Made by a program: the position numbers and the translations under genes
Part shown: positions 1 to 5,405 of the stretch, piece after piece
Numbering within the stretch: the stretch's first letter is position 1
Layout: each line of letters opens with the position of its first letter
The notes under the pieces: model-generated
The model's input: the letters and a program-made list of their open reading frames with translations, nothing else
What the model was told of the DNA's origin: nothing
The model's database searches: none
From: Bryobacterales bacterium
Lineage (GTDB): Bacteria > Cyanobacteriota > Vampirovibrionia > Obscuribacterales > Obscuribacteraceae
Length of the DNA: 6,474 bases
Assembly (NCBI GenBank): GCA_903970295.1
Contig: CAJCHQ010000261.1
Span: 1-6,474, forward strand
Direction: 5' to 3'

Positions 1-17
1 GCGCGGCACTGGATGGG

Positions 18-47
18 TTGACAGGATCGAAGGCTTATCGCTATAAT
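18..47 (+). promoter_or_regulatory. sigma-70 promoter of the tRNA-Lys gene
   Basis: A perfect -35 hexamer TTGACA (18-23) and a perfect -10 hexamer TATAAT (42-47) are separated by 18 bp. The expected transcription start is near 53-55, a few bases before the mature tRNA 5' end at 62, leaving a very short leader for RNase P to remove. No other gene lies between promoter and tRNA, so the tRNA appears to be a monocistronic unit ending at the hairpin at 162-194. Confidence 0.9.
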
Positions 48-61
48 CCCGCTTCTCTTTT

Positions 62-137
62 GGGTCGTTAGCTCAGCTGGTAGAGCAGCGGACTTTTAAT
101 CCGTTGGTCACAGGTTCGAATCCCGTACGGCCTACCA
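62..137 (+). tRNA. tRNA-Lys (anticodon UUU), CCA encoded
   Basis: This is a 76-nt cloverleaf with the anticodon TTT at 95-97 in the loop CTTTTAA, so it decodes lysine AAA/AAG. The acceptor stem is 62-68 with 127-133, the discriminator is A134, and CCA is encoded at 135-137. The D-arm (AGCTGGTA loop) and the T-loop TTCGAAT (115-121) are standard. Oddities lie towards the 3' end: the T-stem 110-114/122-126 contains an A112-C124 mismatch, and the acceptor stem has G62-U133 and U65-G130 wobbles. The adjacent integrase suggests that the 3' part of this tRNA is an attachment site. In that case the 3' bases may have come from the element and restored the gene imperfectly. The identity is certain; the attachment role is inferred. 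Confidence 0.95.
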
Positions 138-161
138 AGAATCTTCTTCGGAAGGAAAATC

Positions 162-194
162 AAGCACTTGCGAGTAATCGCGGTGCTTTTTTTT
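162..194 (+). terminator. Rho-independent terminator after tRNA-Lys
   Basis: The outer stem AAGCAC (162-167) pairs with GTGCTT (183-188). The inner stem GCGA (170-173) pairs with TCGC (178-181) around a GTAA loop. Eight T residues follow at 187-194. A small C(TTCG)G tetraloop hairpin, CTTC/GAAG at 143-154, lies between tRNA and terminator. If the integration crossover lies within the tRNA, this terminator belongs to the island and would shield the integrase from tRNA readthrough. Confidence 0.85.
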
Positions 195-236
195 CGCCTG
201 TAGCCGCCCGCAGAATCGACCTCAAAAACTGGCCTT

Positions 237-255
237 TGCCGGAAATCTGCCGGAA
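237..255 (+). repeat. two 8-bp direct repeats one helical turn apart
   Basis: TGCCGGAA occurs at 237-244 and again at 248-255, start to start 11 bp, so both copies face the same side of the helix. They lie between the tRNA terminator and the integrase start, where recombinase arm-type sites or excisionase/regulator operators usually sit. The repeat is seen directly; a binding role is inference and chance occurrence is possible. Confidence 0.3.
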
Positions 256-263
256 CGAAAAAA

Positions 264-303
264 TCCAGACCAAGCGCATCTCACATTTCGCATGGAGTCT
301 GGA
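264..303 (+). promoter_or_regulatory. hairpin over the integrase ribosome binding region
   Basis: TCCAGAC (264-270) is perfectly complementary to GTCTGGA (297-303), which ends one base before the integrase ATG at 304. The likely Shine-Dalgarno GGAG (294-297) lies at the base of this stem. In mRNA this hairpin could mask the start region and hold integrase translation down. No clear sigma-70 promoter for the integrase is visible between 195 and 264. Confidence 0.3.
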
Positions 304-1377
304 ATGGCCTATATCCAACAACGTGGCAACTACTGGCGCGTCGAGATCCGTCGTCGCGGATACAAACCAACATATCGTACTTTCGACACGAAGCAGCAGG
401 CCCAACAATGGGCTCGGCGCATCGAGGCCGAGATCGACGTTGGAACTTACGTTGACCGCACCGAAGCCGACCGCACAACACTGCGCGACGCACTGGACAG
501 ATACGCTCAAGAAATCGTTCCGACGAAGCGCTACCCACAACAGGAAACGACTCGCATAGCGCGGTGGAAGCAGCACGAGCTAGCCTACAGGACGCTAAGC
601 AGCCTGCGCGGCTCGGATTTCGCGAAGTACCGCGACGCCCGGCGCGACGCAGGTCGAGCCGAAAACACGATCAGACTTGAACTCCAGCTCGTCAGCCATC
701 TATTCGAGGTCGCGCGTAAGGAATGGGGCTTGGAGAGCCTAGCAAACCCTCTCAACAACATACGCAAGCCATCTGGTAGCCGAGCCAGGGATAGGCGCTT
801 GCGGCTAGGGGAATTTGAAGCACTCCATGCACGGTTGGCATCCAGCAATAATCCGTGGGCGGCACCTGCCTTCGAACTAGCAATCGAAACCAGCCTTCGA
901 CAAGGAACCCTGTTCAGACTTCGATGGGAGTGGGTTAAGCTCGACACCAGAATGATCGAGTTTCCTCCGGAATCCCAAGGCGCGGACAACAAAGGCGTAC
1001 CGTCGCGCCTGCCATTGAGCCGCCGAGCCGTCACCGTAATTCGTTCGCTCGCTGCTCTCTGGCAGTCACACAAACTCAACGATCCCAAATTATCCCGATT
1101 CGGCCCGGTGAACGTGAACCCGAATGCTTTGACCGGGCAGGTATTCGGCACGACGAGCAATGCAGTCTTGTTGGTTTGGAAGCGAATCGTGAGGCACCCA
1201 TCTGCAGAATTCGGTGACCTGCGGTGGCACGACTTGCGCCACGAGGCCGCGAGTCGGCTTTTCGAAAAGGGCCTCCATCCAATGGAAGTTGCAAGCATCA
1301 CCGGCCACCGATCAATGCAGATGCTGAAAAGGTACACACACCTCAGGCCGGAAAGCTTGCTGGAAAAACTTGGATAG
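304..1377 (+). CDS. tyrosine recombinase / island integrase
   Basis: A 357-aa site-specific recombinase of the tyrosine (phage integrase) family, expected to integrate and excise the island at the neighbouring tRNA-Lys. The N-terminus (about residues 1-50) is an arm-DNA-binding-like region, followed by a SAM-like core-binding domain (about 60-150) and the catalytic domain (about 165-350). All catalytic residues are visible: R199 in the SLRQGTLFRLRW box, K230 in the beta-hairpin (DNKGVPSRLPL), H309 and R312 in HDLRH, H335 in TGHRS, and nucleophile Y344 in KRYTHL. It therefore looks intact and active. ATG 304 is preferred over the in-frame ATG at 292 because GGAG (294-297) stands six bases upstream and the MAYIQQRGNYW start is typical of this group. 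Codons are GC-rich, unlike the RT genes that follow. No excisionase gene is recognisable in the window. Confidence 0.93.
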   Translation: MAYIQQRGNYWRVEIRRRGYKPTYRTFDTKQQAQQWARRIEAEIDVGTYVDRTEADRTTLRDALDRYAQEIVPTKRYPQQETTRIARWKQHELAYRTLSSLRGSDFAKYRDARRDAGRAENTIRLELQLVSHLFEVARKEWGLESLANPLNNIRKPSGSRARDRRLRLGEFEALHARLASSNNPWAAPAFELAIETSLRQGTLFRLRWEWVKLDTRMIEFPPESQGADNKGVPSRLPLSRRAVTVIRSLAALWQSHKLNDPKLSRFGPVNVNPNALTGQVFGTTSNAVLLVWKRIVRHPSAEFGDLRWHDLRHEAASRLFEKGLHPMEVASITGHRSMQMLKRYTHLRPESLLEKLG

Positions 1378-1389
1378 CGGGCGCCACGC

Positions 1390-1412
1390 AGTCAGGTCGC
1401 ACCGACCTGACT
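1390..1412 (+). terminator. 10-bp perfect hairpin after the integrase
   Basis: AGTCAGGTCG (1390-1399) pairs fully with CGACCTGACT (1403-1412) around a 3-nt CAC loop, 12 bp after the integrase stop codon. The position fits a transcript end, but only a pyrimidine-rich stretch (CTTACTCCC) follows instead of a T-run. It may be a 3'-end stabilising hairpin or an atypical terminator. The symmetry would also suit a protein-binding palindrome. Confidence 0.45.
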
Positions 1413-1624
1413 CTTACTCCCATCTCTCGATAGCAACGGCAGGAAGTATTCGAATCGTCATCAACGAACTAGTCGAAAAAACGACCAATCTGGGCATCCA
1501 CTATTGCGGTTCATGGTCCTAACCATTTGCGCTTTCGCACTCGACTAAAGCAGTTGAAACGCGATGACAAACCATTGGTGATCCCACCAAGCTTCACCTC
1601 TCTACCCAAATTTTCGTCGCCGAG

Positions 1625-1630
1625 TACAAT
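1625..1630 (+). promoter_or_regulatory. weak candidate -10 element for drt3a-drt3b
   Basis: TACAAT matches the sigma-70 -10 consensus at five of six positions. The -35 region 17 bp upstream (CTACCC, 1602-1607) is poor, so any promoter here would be weak or activator-dependent. It would give a leader of about 150 nt before the GTG start of drt3a. The hexamer begins at the last base of the left arm of the inverted repeat 1618-1625/1665-1672. Confidence 0.25.
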
Positions 1631-1784
1631 AGGTTGGCCATGTAGCCGCGCTGGCGTTATTCGCACTCGGCGTGTATGCGGCAAACATTCTGAGACCAAC
1701 CGACATCAAATTTATGCTAGCGCTCAACCTAACACGCTACTCATTTGTCACTCATCCCAGCAAAAACAACCAAATGGAAAAGCT

Positions 1785-3062
1785 GTGATAGAAATTCCTT
1801 ACACCCGGAGAAGATTCGAGAAATGTATAAACTTCAAAGATATCATTAAAGACAAGTTACTACTCGATAGAGAAAATAGGAAAGCTGCCGCAAGCAGGAC
1901 CTTAAAAGCCGTCAACACCGGGACCGCGTTTCAAGTCGATCTAAAAAAAGTCTCCGTTCGCGGGAAAGTGGCGTACACGCATCGAAACATCGAACAAGAG
2001 CTTTCGGCTCGCCTGATATCAAAGAACATACGCGCAAACTACAAAATAAGACAGCAAAACCGAAACGTCATAATCAAAAATCTGATTTCCTTATTAAAGG
2101 AAAGCTGCCCGTATCACGTGCATCGATTTGACATTCAGAATTTTTTTGAAAGCATTGATCGGGCTGAACTATTTAAACGACTTATGAACGACGGGAAATG
2201 CTCCCGACAAACACTTCTATTGGTTTATCAACTTTTCGAGAAAATCGAATCTCAGAAAATAAGTGGCCTGCCGAGAGGACTTGGCATCAGTGCGACGTTG
2301 TCAGATTACACCCTCCATGAGTTTGACTCCAAAATAAAGCGTGAAAGAAATGTGTTTTTTTACGCTCGATTCGTCGATGACATAGTTCTAATCACCTCCC
2401 CTGAGATGCAAAAGGGCGACGTAATAAAATTAATTGAGGACAATATTTTCCCGGGACTAAAAATACACAAGTCCGGAAACAAAATCCATCATCATCAAGT
2501 AAACAAAGCCACTGACAAATCCGATCAAGGGGAAAAACAACCTAAACGATTCGAGTACCTTGGATACCAATTCTCCATCTTTGAAGAAAACAATTTTCAC
2601 GATACCATTTTAGGATTTTCCAAAAGGCGTTTGGAAATTGACATATGCCATGAGAAAATCGATAAACTAAAAAGCAGAATAATAACCTCATTCACAAGCT
2701 ACCTGAGCAATCCGAGTGCGCCCGGATGCTTCTCTTTACTCGAAAAGAGAGTTAAGGCACTCACTGGCAACTATATAATTAATGACCCAATAACCAAAAT
2801 AAACATTAAGACCGGCATTTATTACAATTACGCAGAGAAAAATAATCGACAAAATTGTCCATTAGTAAGTCTTGACGCGCTTCTGCGAGGCCTTCTTTTT
2901 TCCTCACATCACCATCTCTCTCGAAGAATTTGCAAAAATCTGACCCTAGCTCAGCGCAAAAAGCTAATTGGTTACACCTTTAACCATGGTTTTTACGGCG
3001 AGCGACTTCATTTCTTCACTCACGAAGACCTCAAGCAAATGAAAGAGGCCTGGAAAAAATGA
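1785..3062 (+). CDS. drt3a: antiviral reverse transcriptase Drt3a (UG3 type)
   Basis: A 425-aa reverse transcriptase of the unknown-group (UG) class. In the DRT3 antiphage system its partner RNA carries an ACACAC template from which Drt3a makes poly(GT) DNA. Motifs seen: the NRN box N92-R93 before the fingers; motif A RFDIQNFF with catalytic D116; motif B GLPRGLG (161-167); motif C RFVDD with D198/D199 (phenylalanine replaces the usual tyrosine of YxDD); and a YLGY motif at about 258-261. No maturase, endonuclease or RNase H domain is visible. I chose GTG 1785 because GGAAAAG (1776-1782) lies upstream and the following residues (RRFEKCINFKDI...DRENRK) resemble the start of this family. The open frame upstream to TTG 1527 has no ATG. 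The stop overlaps drt3b as ATGA, so translation is probably coupled. AT-rich codons contrast with the integrase, a sign of separate acquisition. The RT assignment is firm; the UG3 subtype rests on motifs and pairing. Confidence 0.85.
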   Translation: MIEIPYTRRRFEKCINFKDIIKDKLLLDRENRKAAASRTLKAVNTGTAFQVDLKKVSVRGKVAYTHRNIEQELSARLISKNIRANYKIRQQNRNVIIKNLISLLKESCPYHVHRFDIQNFFESIDRAELFKRLMNDGKCSRQTLLLVYQLFEKIESQKISGLPRGLGISATLSDYTLHEFDSKIKRERNVFFYARFVDDIVLITSPEMQKGDVIKLIEDNIFPGLKIHKSGNKIHHHQVNKATDKSDQGEKQPKRFEYLGYQFSIFEENNFHDTILGFSKRRLEIDICHEKIDKLKSRIITSFTSYLSNPSAPGCFSLLEKRVKALTGNYIINDPITKINIKTGIYYNYAEKNNRQNCPLVSLDALLRGLLFSSHHHLSRRICKNLTLAQRKKLIGYTFNHGFYGERLHFFTHEDLKQMKEAWKK

Positions 3063-5050
3063 CCAAAACACTTCGGCGCGTTGTCAAAGAAGATCATGCC
3101 AGAATTTTACTTACAGAGACATCCTCGTATGATGTTCCTGTGACATTTTCAAATATTGGATTCTATTGGCACTGGAAAAAATACGAAGAAGGTAAAAGCT
3201 TTTTCCCAGAGATCATGAAATTTCTGTTCCAGAGCGGGGACACTTCCAGCCACACCATCCCATTGCCTTACAAAATCAGAAAAGACAGTGAGTCATATCG
3301 ATCACTATCTTTGATACACCCGAGCACGCAAATTAAGTTTATTGAGTTCTACAAGAATTTCGACGAGCAATTAATTTTAGCATGCAAAGAAAGCCCGTTT
3401 AGCATTCGCTGCCCAGATAACATCGCCAGCAAGTATTACATAAAAAATGAGCTTGAAAATACGCACAAATTTAAATCAGAGAGCGTTACCACTCGGCAAT
3501 CCAAAGCAAAGAGCAGATACTTAACGTCTTATTTCGCCTATCGGGGCTACAATAGACTTCATCACTTCTTTGATTCGAAAGAGTTTTTGTCAATCGAAAG
3601 GAAATATTCTTCGTTTTGGTCCATGGACATAGCGCGCTGCTTCGACAGCATTTACACCCACTCAATTACTTGGGCACTAAAGACAAAATCGCACTCAAAG
3701 GCAATAGCCAACATTAAAAATACATTCGGATCACTTTTCGATACGTTGATGCAGCGGTCAAACTACAATGAAACAGCAGGAATTGTAATCGGCCCGGAAG
3801 TAAGTCGCATATTTTCTGAGATTATCCTTCAACGGATAGACTGTGACATTGTGCAGCAACTACAAAATAAAGGTTTGAATAACGAGGTTGACTATACAAT
3901 CCGGCGCTACGTCGATGACATTTTTATCTTTTCGACATCAGAAGAAATTTCCAGCGCAGTCGCAAAAGTTACCGAAGATGCGTTAAAAGCATACAAGCTG
4001 AATCTCAATGCCGGAAAGACAATCAAGGCGGCACGCCCCTTTATTACCGAGAAAAGCCGATCTTTACTCTTGGTAAAAAAGAGCCTCAAGGAGTTATCCG
4101 AAAAGCTAACTTCACAAAAAGTCGATGAGGACGAGACCCTAGGGCTTCCACCAAAGAGAATTTACAATAGACGCCGCGTGATTGTGGCATTTTTAAACGA
4201 AATAAAATCTGCATGCATGGGATCGACTTCGGCCTACGAACTTGTTTCCGGCTACCTAATTTCTGCGCTTTCGAATCTATTGATATCTTTTACGGAAAGG
4301 AATGCCGAATACAAATTTCCCGAAGGAGAATCAAAACACACTCATGCCGATTTCTTCTTAATTTTAATCGAGCTTATATTTCACTTTTACACTATAAGCC
4401 CAAGCCAAAGTGGATCGGTCAAGATCTGCATAATTACAGATCTTGCCGGAAAATATTTTGACCAAAAAATCGACGAGAGCGCCAATGAGGTGCGCAGCTT
4501 AATATATACATTATCAAACGATTTCTTCGAAAGTAGCGGATTCAAGAAATTATCCAAAGATAATTCCGACTTTGCTCTATTGGAGGCATTAAATATACTC
4601 GTTGCACTCAAATTACTGGGGCGCCAATTTCTTGTGTCGAGGGCCGTGCTCGAAAAAATAGTAAATATTGCAGAAAATCGAAAAATGTCCTACTTCGAAA
4701 TCACGTCTTTATTGTTTTATATCGGCGATGACATCGAGCATTCTTACGGCTCGATCAAGAAACGGGTCTTAAAAGACGTAGACCATATCCTCGCAGACCT
4801 ATCAGACATCCGATATAGCGCAGAAAAAATATACCTACTACTCGACGTACTTACCTGTCCGTTCATTGAGGATGAAAAGCGTAGAACTTATGTAAATAAA
4901 TTACTTGCGACGATAAATGGAGCAAGCCCTGATGATTTGCACGTTTTGGAAGTGCAGAAAAACTTCGCTAAATATCGCTGGTTCACCTCATGGAATCGAA
5001 CCGAACTGCTCGCATCATTAGAGAAAAAAGCATTGCTCAAAAGCTATTGA
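3059..5050 (+). CDS. drt3b: antiviral reverse transcriptase Drt3b (UG8 type)
   Basis: A 663-aa second reverse transcriptase. In DRT3 it partners Drt3a and is reported to synthesise the complementary poly(AC) strand guided by its own residues rather than by a nucleic-acid template. Visible motifs: an N-terminal LLTETSSYDVPVTFSN segment (about 17-32); motif A SMDIARCFDS with D190 and D196; motif B GIVIGPEVSR (241-250); motif C RYVDDIFIF with D286/D287. Residues about 380-663 form a long, mostly helical region without a domain I recognise, probably the thumb and assembly part of the complex. ATG 3059 overlaps the drt3a stop (ATGA), with a GAGG at 3045-3048, so the two RTs should be made together in fixed ratio. 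The ncRNA follows within 20 bp. Base composition is AT-rich like drt3a. The RT activity is well supported by the intact catalytic triad; the UG8/Drt3b name comes from size, motifs and pairing. Confidence 0.85.
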   Translation: MTKTLRRVVKEDHARILLTETSSYDVPVTFSNIGFYWHWKKYEEGKSFFPEIMKFLFQSGDTSSHTIPLPYKIRKDSESYRSLSLIHPSTQIKFIEFYKNFDEQLILACKESPFSIRCPDNIASKYYIKNELENTHKFKSESVTTRQSKAKSRYLTSYFAYRGYNRLHHFFDSKEFLSIERKYSSFWSMDIARCFDSIYTHSITWALKTKSHSKAIANIKNTFGSLFDTLMQRSNYNETAGIVIGPEVSRIFSEIILQRIDCDIVQQLQNKGLNNEVDYTIRRYVDDIFIFSTSEEISSAVAKVTEDALKAYKLNLNAGKTIKAARPFITEKSRSLLLVKKSLKELSEKLTSQKVDEDETLGLPPKRIYNRRRVIVAFLNEIKSACMGSTSAYELVSGYLISALSNLLISFTERNAEYKFPEGESKHTHADFFLILIELIFHFYTISPSQSGSVKICIITDLAGKYFDQKIDESANEVRSLIYTLSNDFFESSGFKKLSKDNSDFALLEALNILVALKLLGRQFLVSRAVLEKIVNIAENRKMSYFEITSLLFYIGDDIEHSYGSIKKRVLKDVDHILADLSDIRYSAEKIYLLLDVLTCPFIEDEKRRTYVNKLLATINGASPDDLHVLEVQKNFAKYRWFTSWNRTELLASLEKKALLKSY

Positions 5051-5061
5051 GCATTTATGCT
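5033..5061 (+). promoter_or_regulatory. candidate promoter of the DRT3 ncRNA
   Basis: TTGCTC (5033-5038) and TATGCT (5056-5061) are separated by exactly 17 bp, matching three of six and four of six consensus bases. A start about seven bases after the -10 falls at 5068-5069, the first base of the 9-bp closing stem of the predicted ncRNA. The promoter overlaps the last codons of drt3b, so the RNA could be made in excess of the RT mRNA. It is weak by sequence alone, but the agreement with the RNA boundary raises it. Confidence 0.4.
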
Positions 5062-5068
5062 ATCGCGC

Positions 5069-5227
5069 GTAGGGTGCACCGGCTAGCTTTACGGACTTGG
5101 CTGTCATTGGTTCGGCTAATCGAAACGGCTCACCGTCCACGGAGCATTGTGGCCTGTGCACCAATGAGATATCACCGCTTTTTGGGTGGCGGAAACTCGC
5201 ACACACTATACTGGCTGGGCACCCTAC
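5069..5227 (+). ncRNA. predicted DRT3 template ncRNA
   Basis: This segment has no plus-strand gene but a clear fold. The closing stem GTAGGGTGC (5069-5077) pairs perfectly with GCACCCTAC (5219-5227). An internal stem TCATTGGT (5104-5111) pairs perfectly with ACCAATGA (5160-5167). Inside it are small hairpins 5112-5114/5121-5123, 5125-5128/5133-5136 and 5137-5140/5149-5152. A further hairpin is CACC/GGTG (5173-5176/5185-5188), or alternatively CCGC/GCGG (5175-5178/5189-5192). The stretch 5193-5218, with no strong pairing partner, holds ACACAC at 5201-5206, just before the closing stem. DRT3 is known to need an ncRNA next to its two RT genes, and an ACACAC template directs poly(GT) synthesis by Drt3a. 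Position, fold and template agree. The mature ends are not known: the 5' end is probably 5068-5069, and the 3' end may extend to the hairpin at 5248-5261. Confidence 0.7.
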
Positions 5228-5405
5228 ACTCAAACAACCTCCCCGCGCGCTCCAAGGAGCGGCACTGATCGTCTTTTAGGCGGCGATTCCAGCGAAGCTC
5301 CTGCAGCGCGCGAGCCTTGTGCTCCTCATCGATTGTTCTCACGACAACGCCTGCGGCCTCGGATGACTGATGCTCCGATGGACTTCTGAGTAGCGTGAGC
5401 TTCAT
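5172..5405 (-). CDS. small hypothetical protein, possibly truncated
   Basis: A 77-codon frame whose ATG (5405-5403) overlaps the stop of the upstream minus-strand gene as ATGA, the usual mark of an operon. The first 50 or so codons use GC-rich choices like the neighbouring gene and give a charged, probably helical peptide (for example DEEHKARALQELRWNRRLKDDQ). I recognise no family, and no helix-turn-helix is evident. The last 18 codons run antisense through the right side of the predicted ncRNA, where codon choice loses that character. One reading is a gene cut short when the DRT3 cassette arrived. Another is a chance frame. If the upstream gene is a toxin of the TumE type, a coupled downstream antitoxin would be expected here, but the sequence does not show that. 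Confidence 0.42.
   Translation of the reverse strand: MKLTLLRSPSEHQSSEAAGVVVRTIDEEHKARALQELRWNRRLKDDQCRSLERAGRLFECRVPSQYSVCEFPPPKKR
5248..5261. terminator. short GC-rich hairpin after the ncRNA
   Basis: CGCTCC (5248-5253) pairs with GGAGCG (5256-5261), leaving a tight AA or CAAG loop. It lies 20 nt after the closing stem of the predicted ncRNA and could end or protect that RNA. No T-run follows directly on either strand (TTTT appears only at 5274-5277), so it is not a standard intrinsic terminator. A second weaker stem 5267-5273/5282-5288 surrounds those T residues. The same bases are codons of the minus-strand small ORF. Confidence 0.3.

Larger units (their letters stand above)
1378..1784. 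other. 407-bp region without a supported gene, leader of the DRT3 operon
   Basis: The reading frame of drt3a stays open back to 1527, but it has no ATG there and its residues look unlike the family, so I treat it as non-coding. Visible structure: the hairpin at 1390-1412; palindrome ATTCGAAT at 1448-1455; hairpin TTGGTG/CACCAA at 1575-1590 with ATCC loop; inverted repeat CGCCGAGT (1618-1625) with ACTCGGCG (1665-1672); and a 10-bp direct repeat TTCGCACTCG at 1534-1543 and 1660-1669. A -10-like TACAAT sits at 1625-1630 without a good -35. A short hydrophobic frame (VAALALFALGVYAANIL, codons from about 1642) ends at TGA 1786-1788. It has no convincing start or ribosome site and may be a gene remnant or chance. 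Confidence 0.5.

Noticed and set aside
104..559. 151-codon plus-strand frame beginning inside the tRNA
   Set aside because: It starts in the tRNA, crosses a strong terminator and overlaps the integrase in another frame.
585..1337. 250-codon open frame antisense to the integrase
   Set aside because: It lies wholly under a gene with intact catalytic motifs, and its Arg/Ser-rich product is typical of the complement of GC-rich coding sequence.
1334..1341. ACACACAC as an alternative RT template
   Set aside because: It encodes the Tyr-Thr-His segment at the integrase active-site tyrosine, and nothing around it resembles a closed RNA domain.
1449..1456. TTCGAATC shared with the tRNA T-loop (115-122) as an attachment site
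   Set aside because: Only eight bases match and the flanks differ. An attachment copy of a tRNA 3' end should share a longer stretch including the acceptor stem.
1527..1784. N-terminal extension of drt3a from a TTG at 1527 (about 86 extra residues)
   Set aside because: There is no ATG, the composition is unlike the rest of the protein, and the recognisable family start (RRFEKCINFKDI) lies just after GTG 1785, which has a purine-rich ribosome site.
4213..4461. 82-codon plus-strand frame inside drt3b
   Set aside because: It is a shadow frame within a continuous coding region with no ribosome site or family resemblance.
1785..5227. Retron or group II intron interpretation
   Set aside because: There are two RTs without a maturase or endonuclease domain, no msr/msd-like RNA upstream of the RT, and no intron domain V-like hairpin was noticed. 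The paired RT layout fits DRT3 better.
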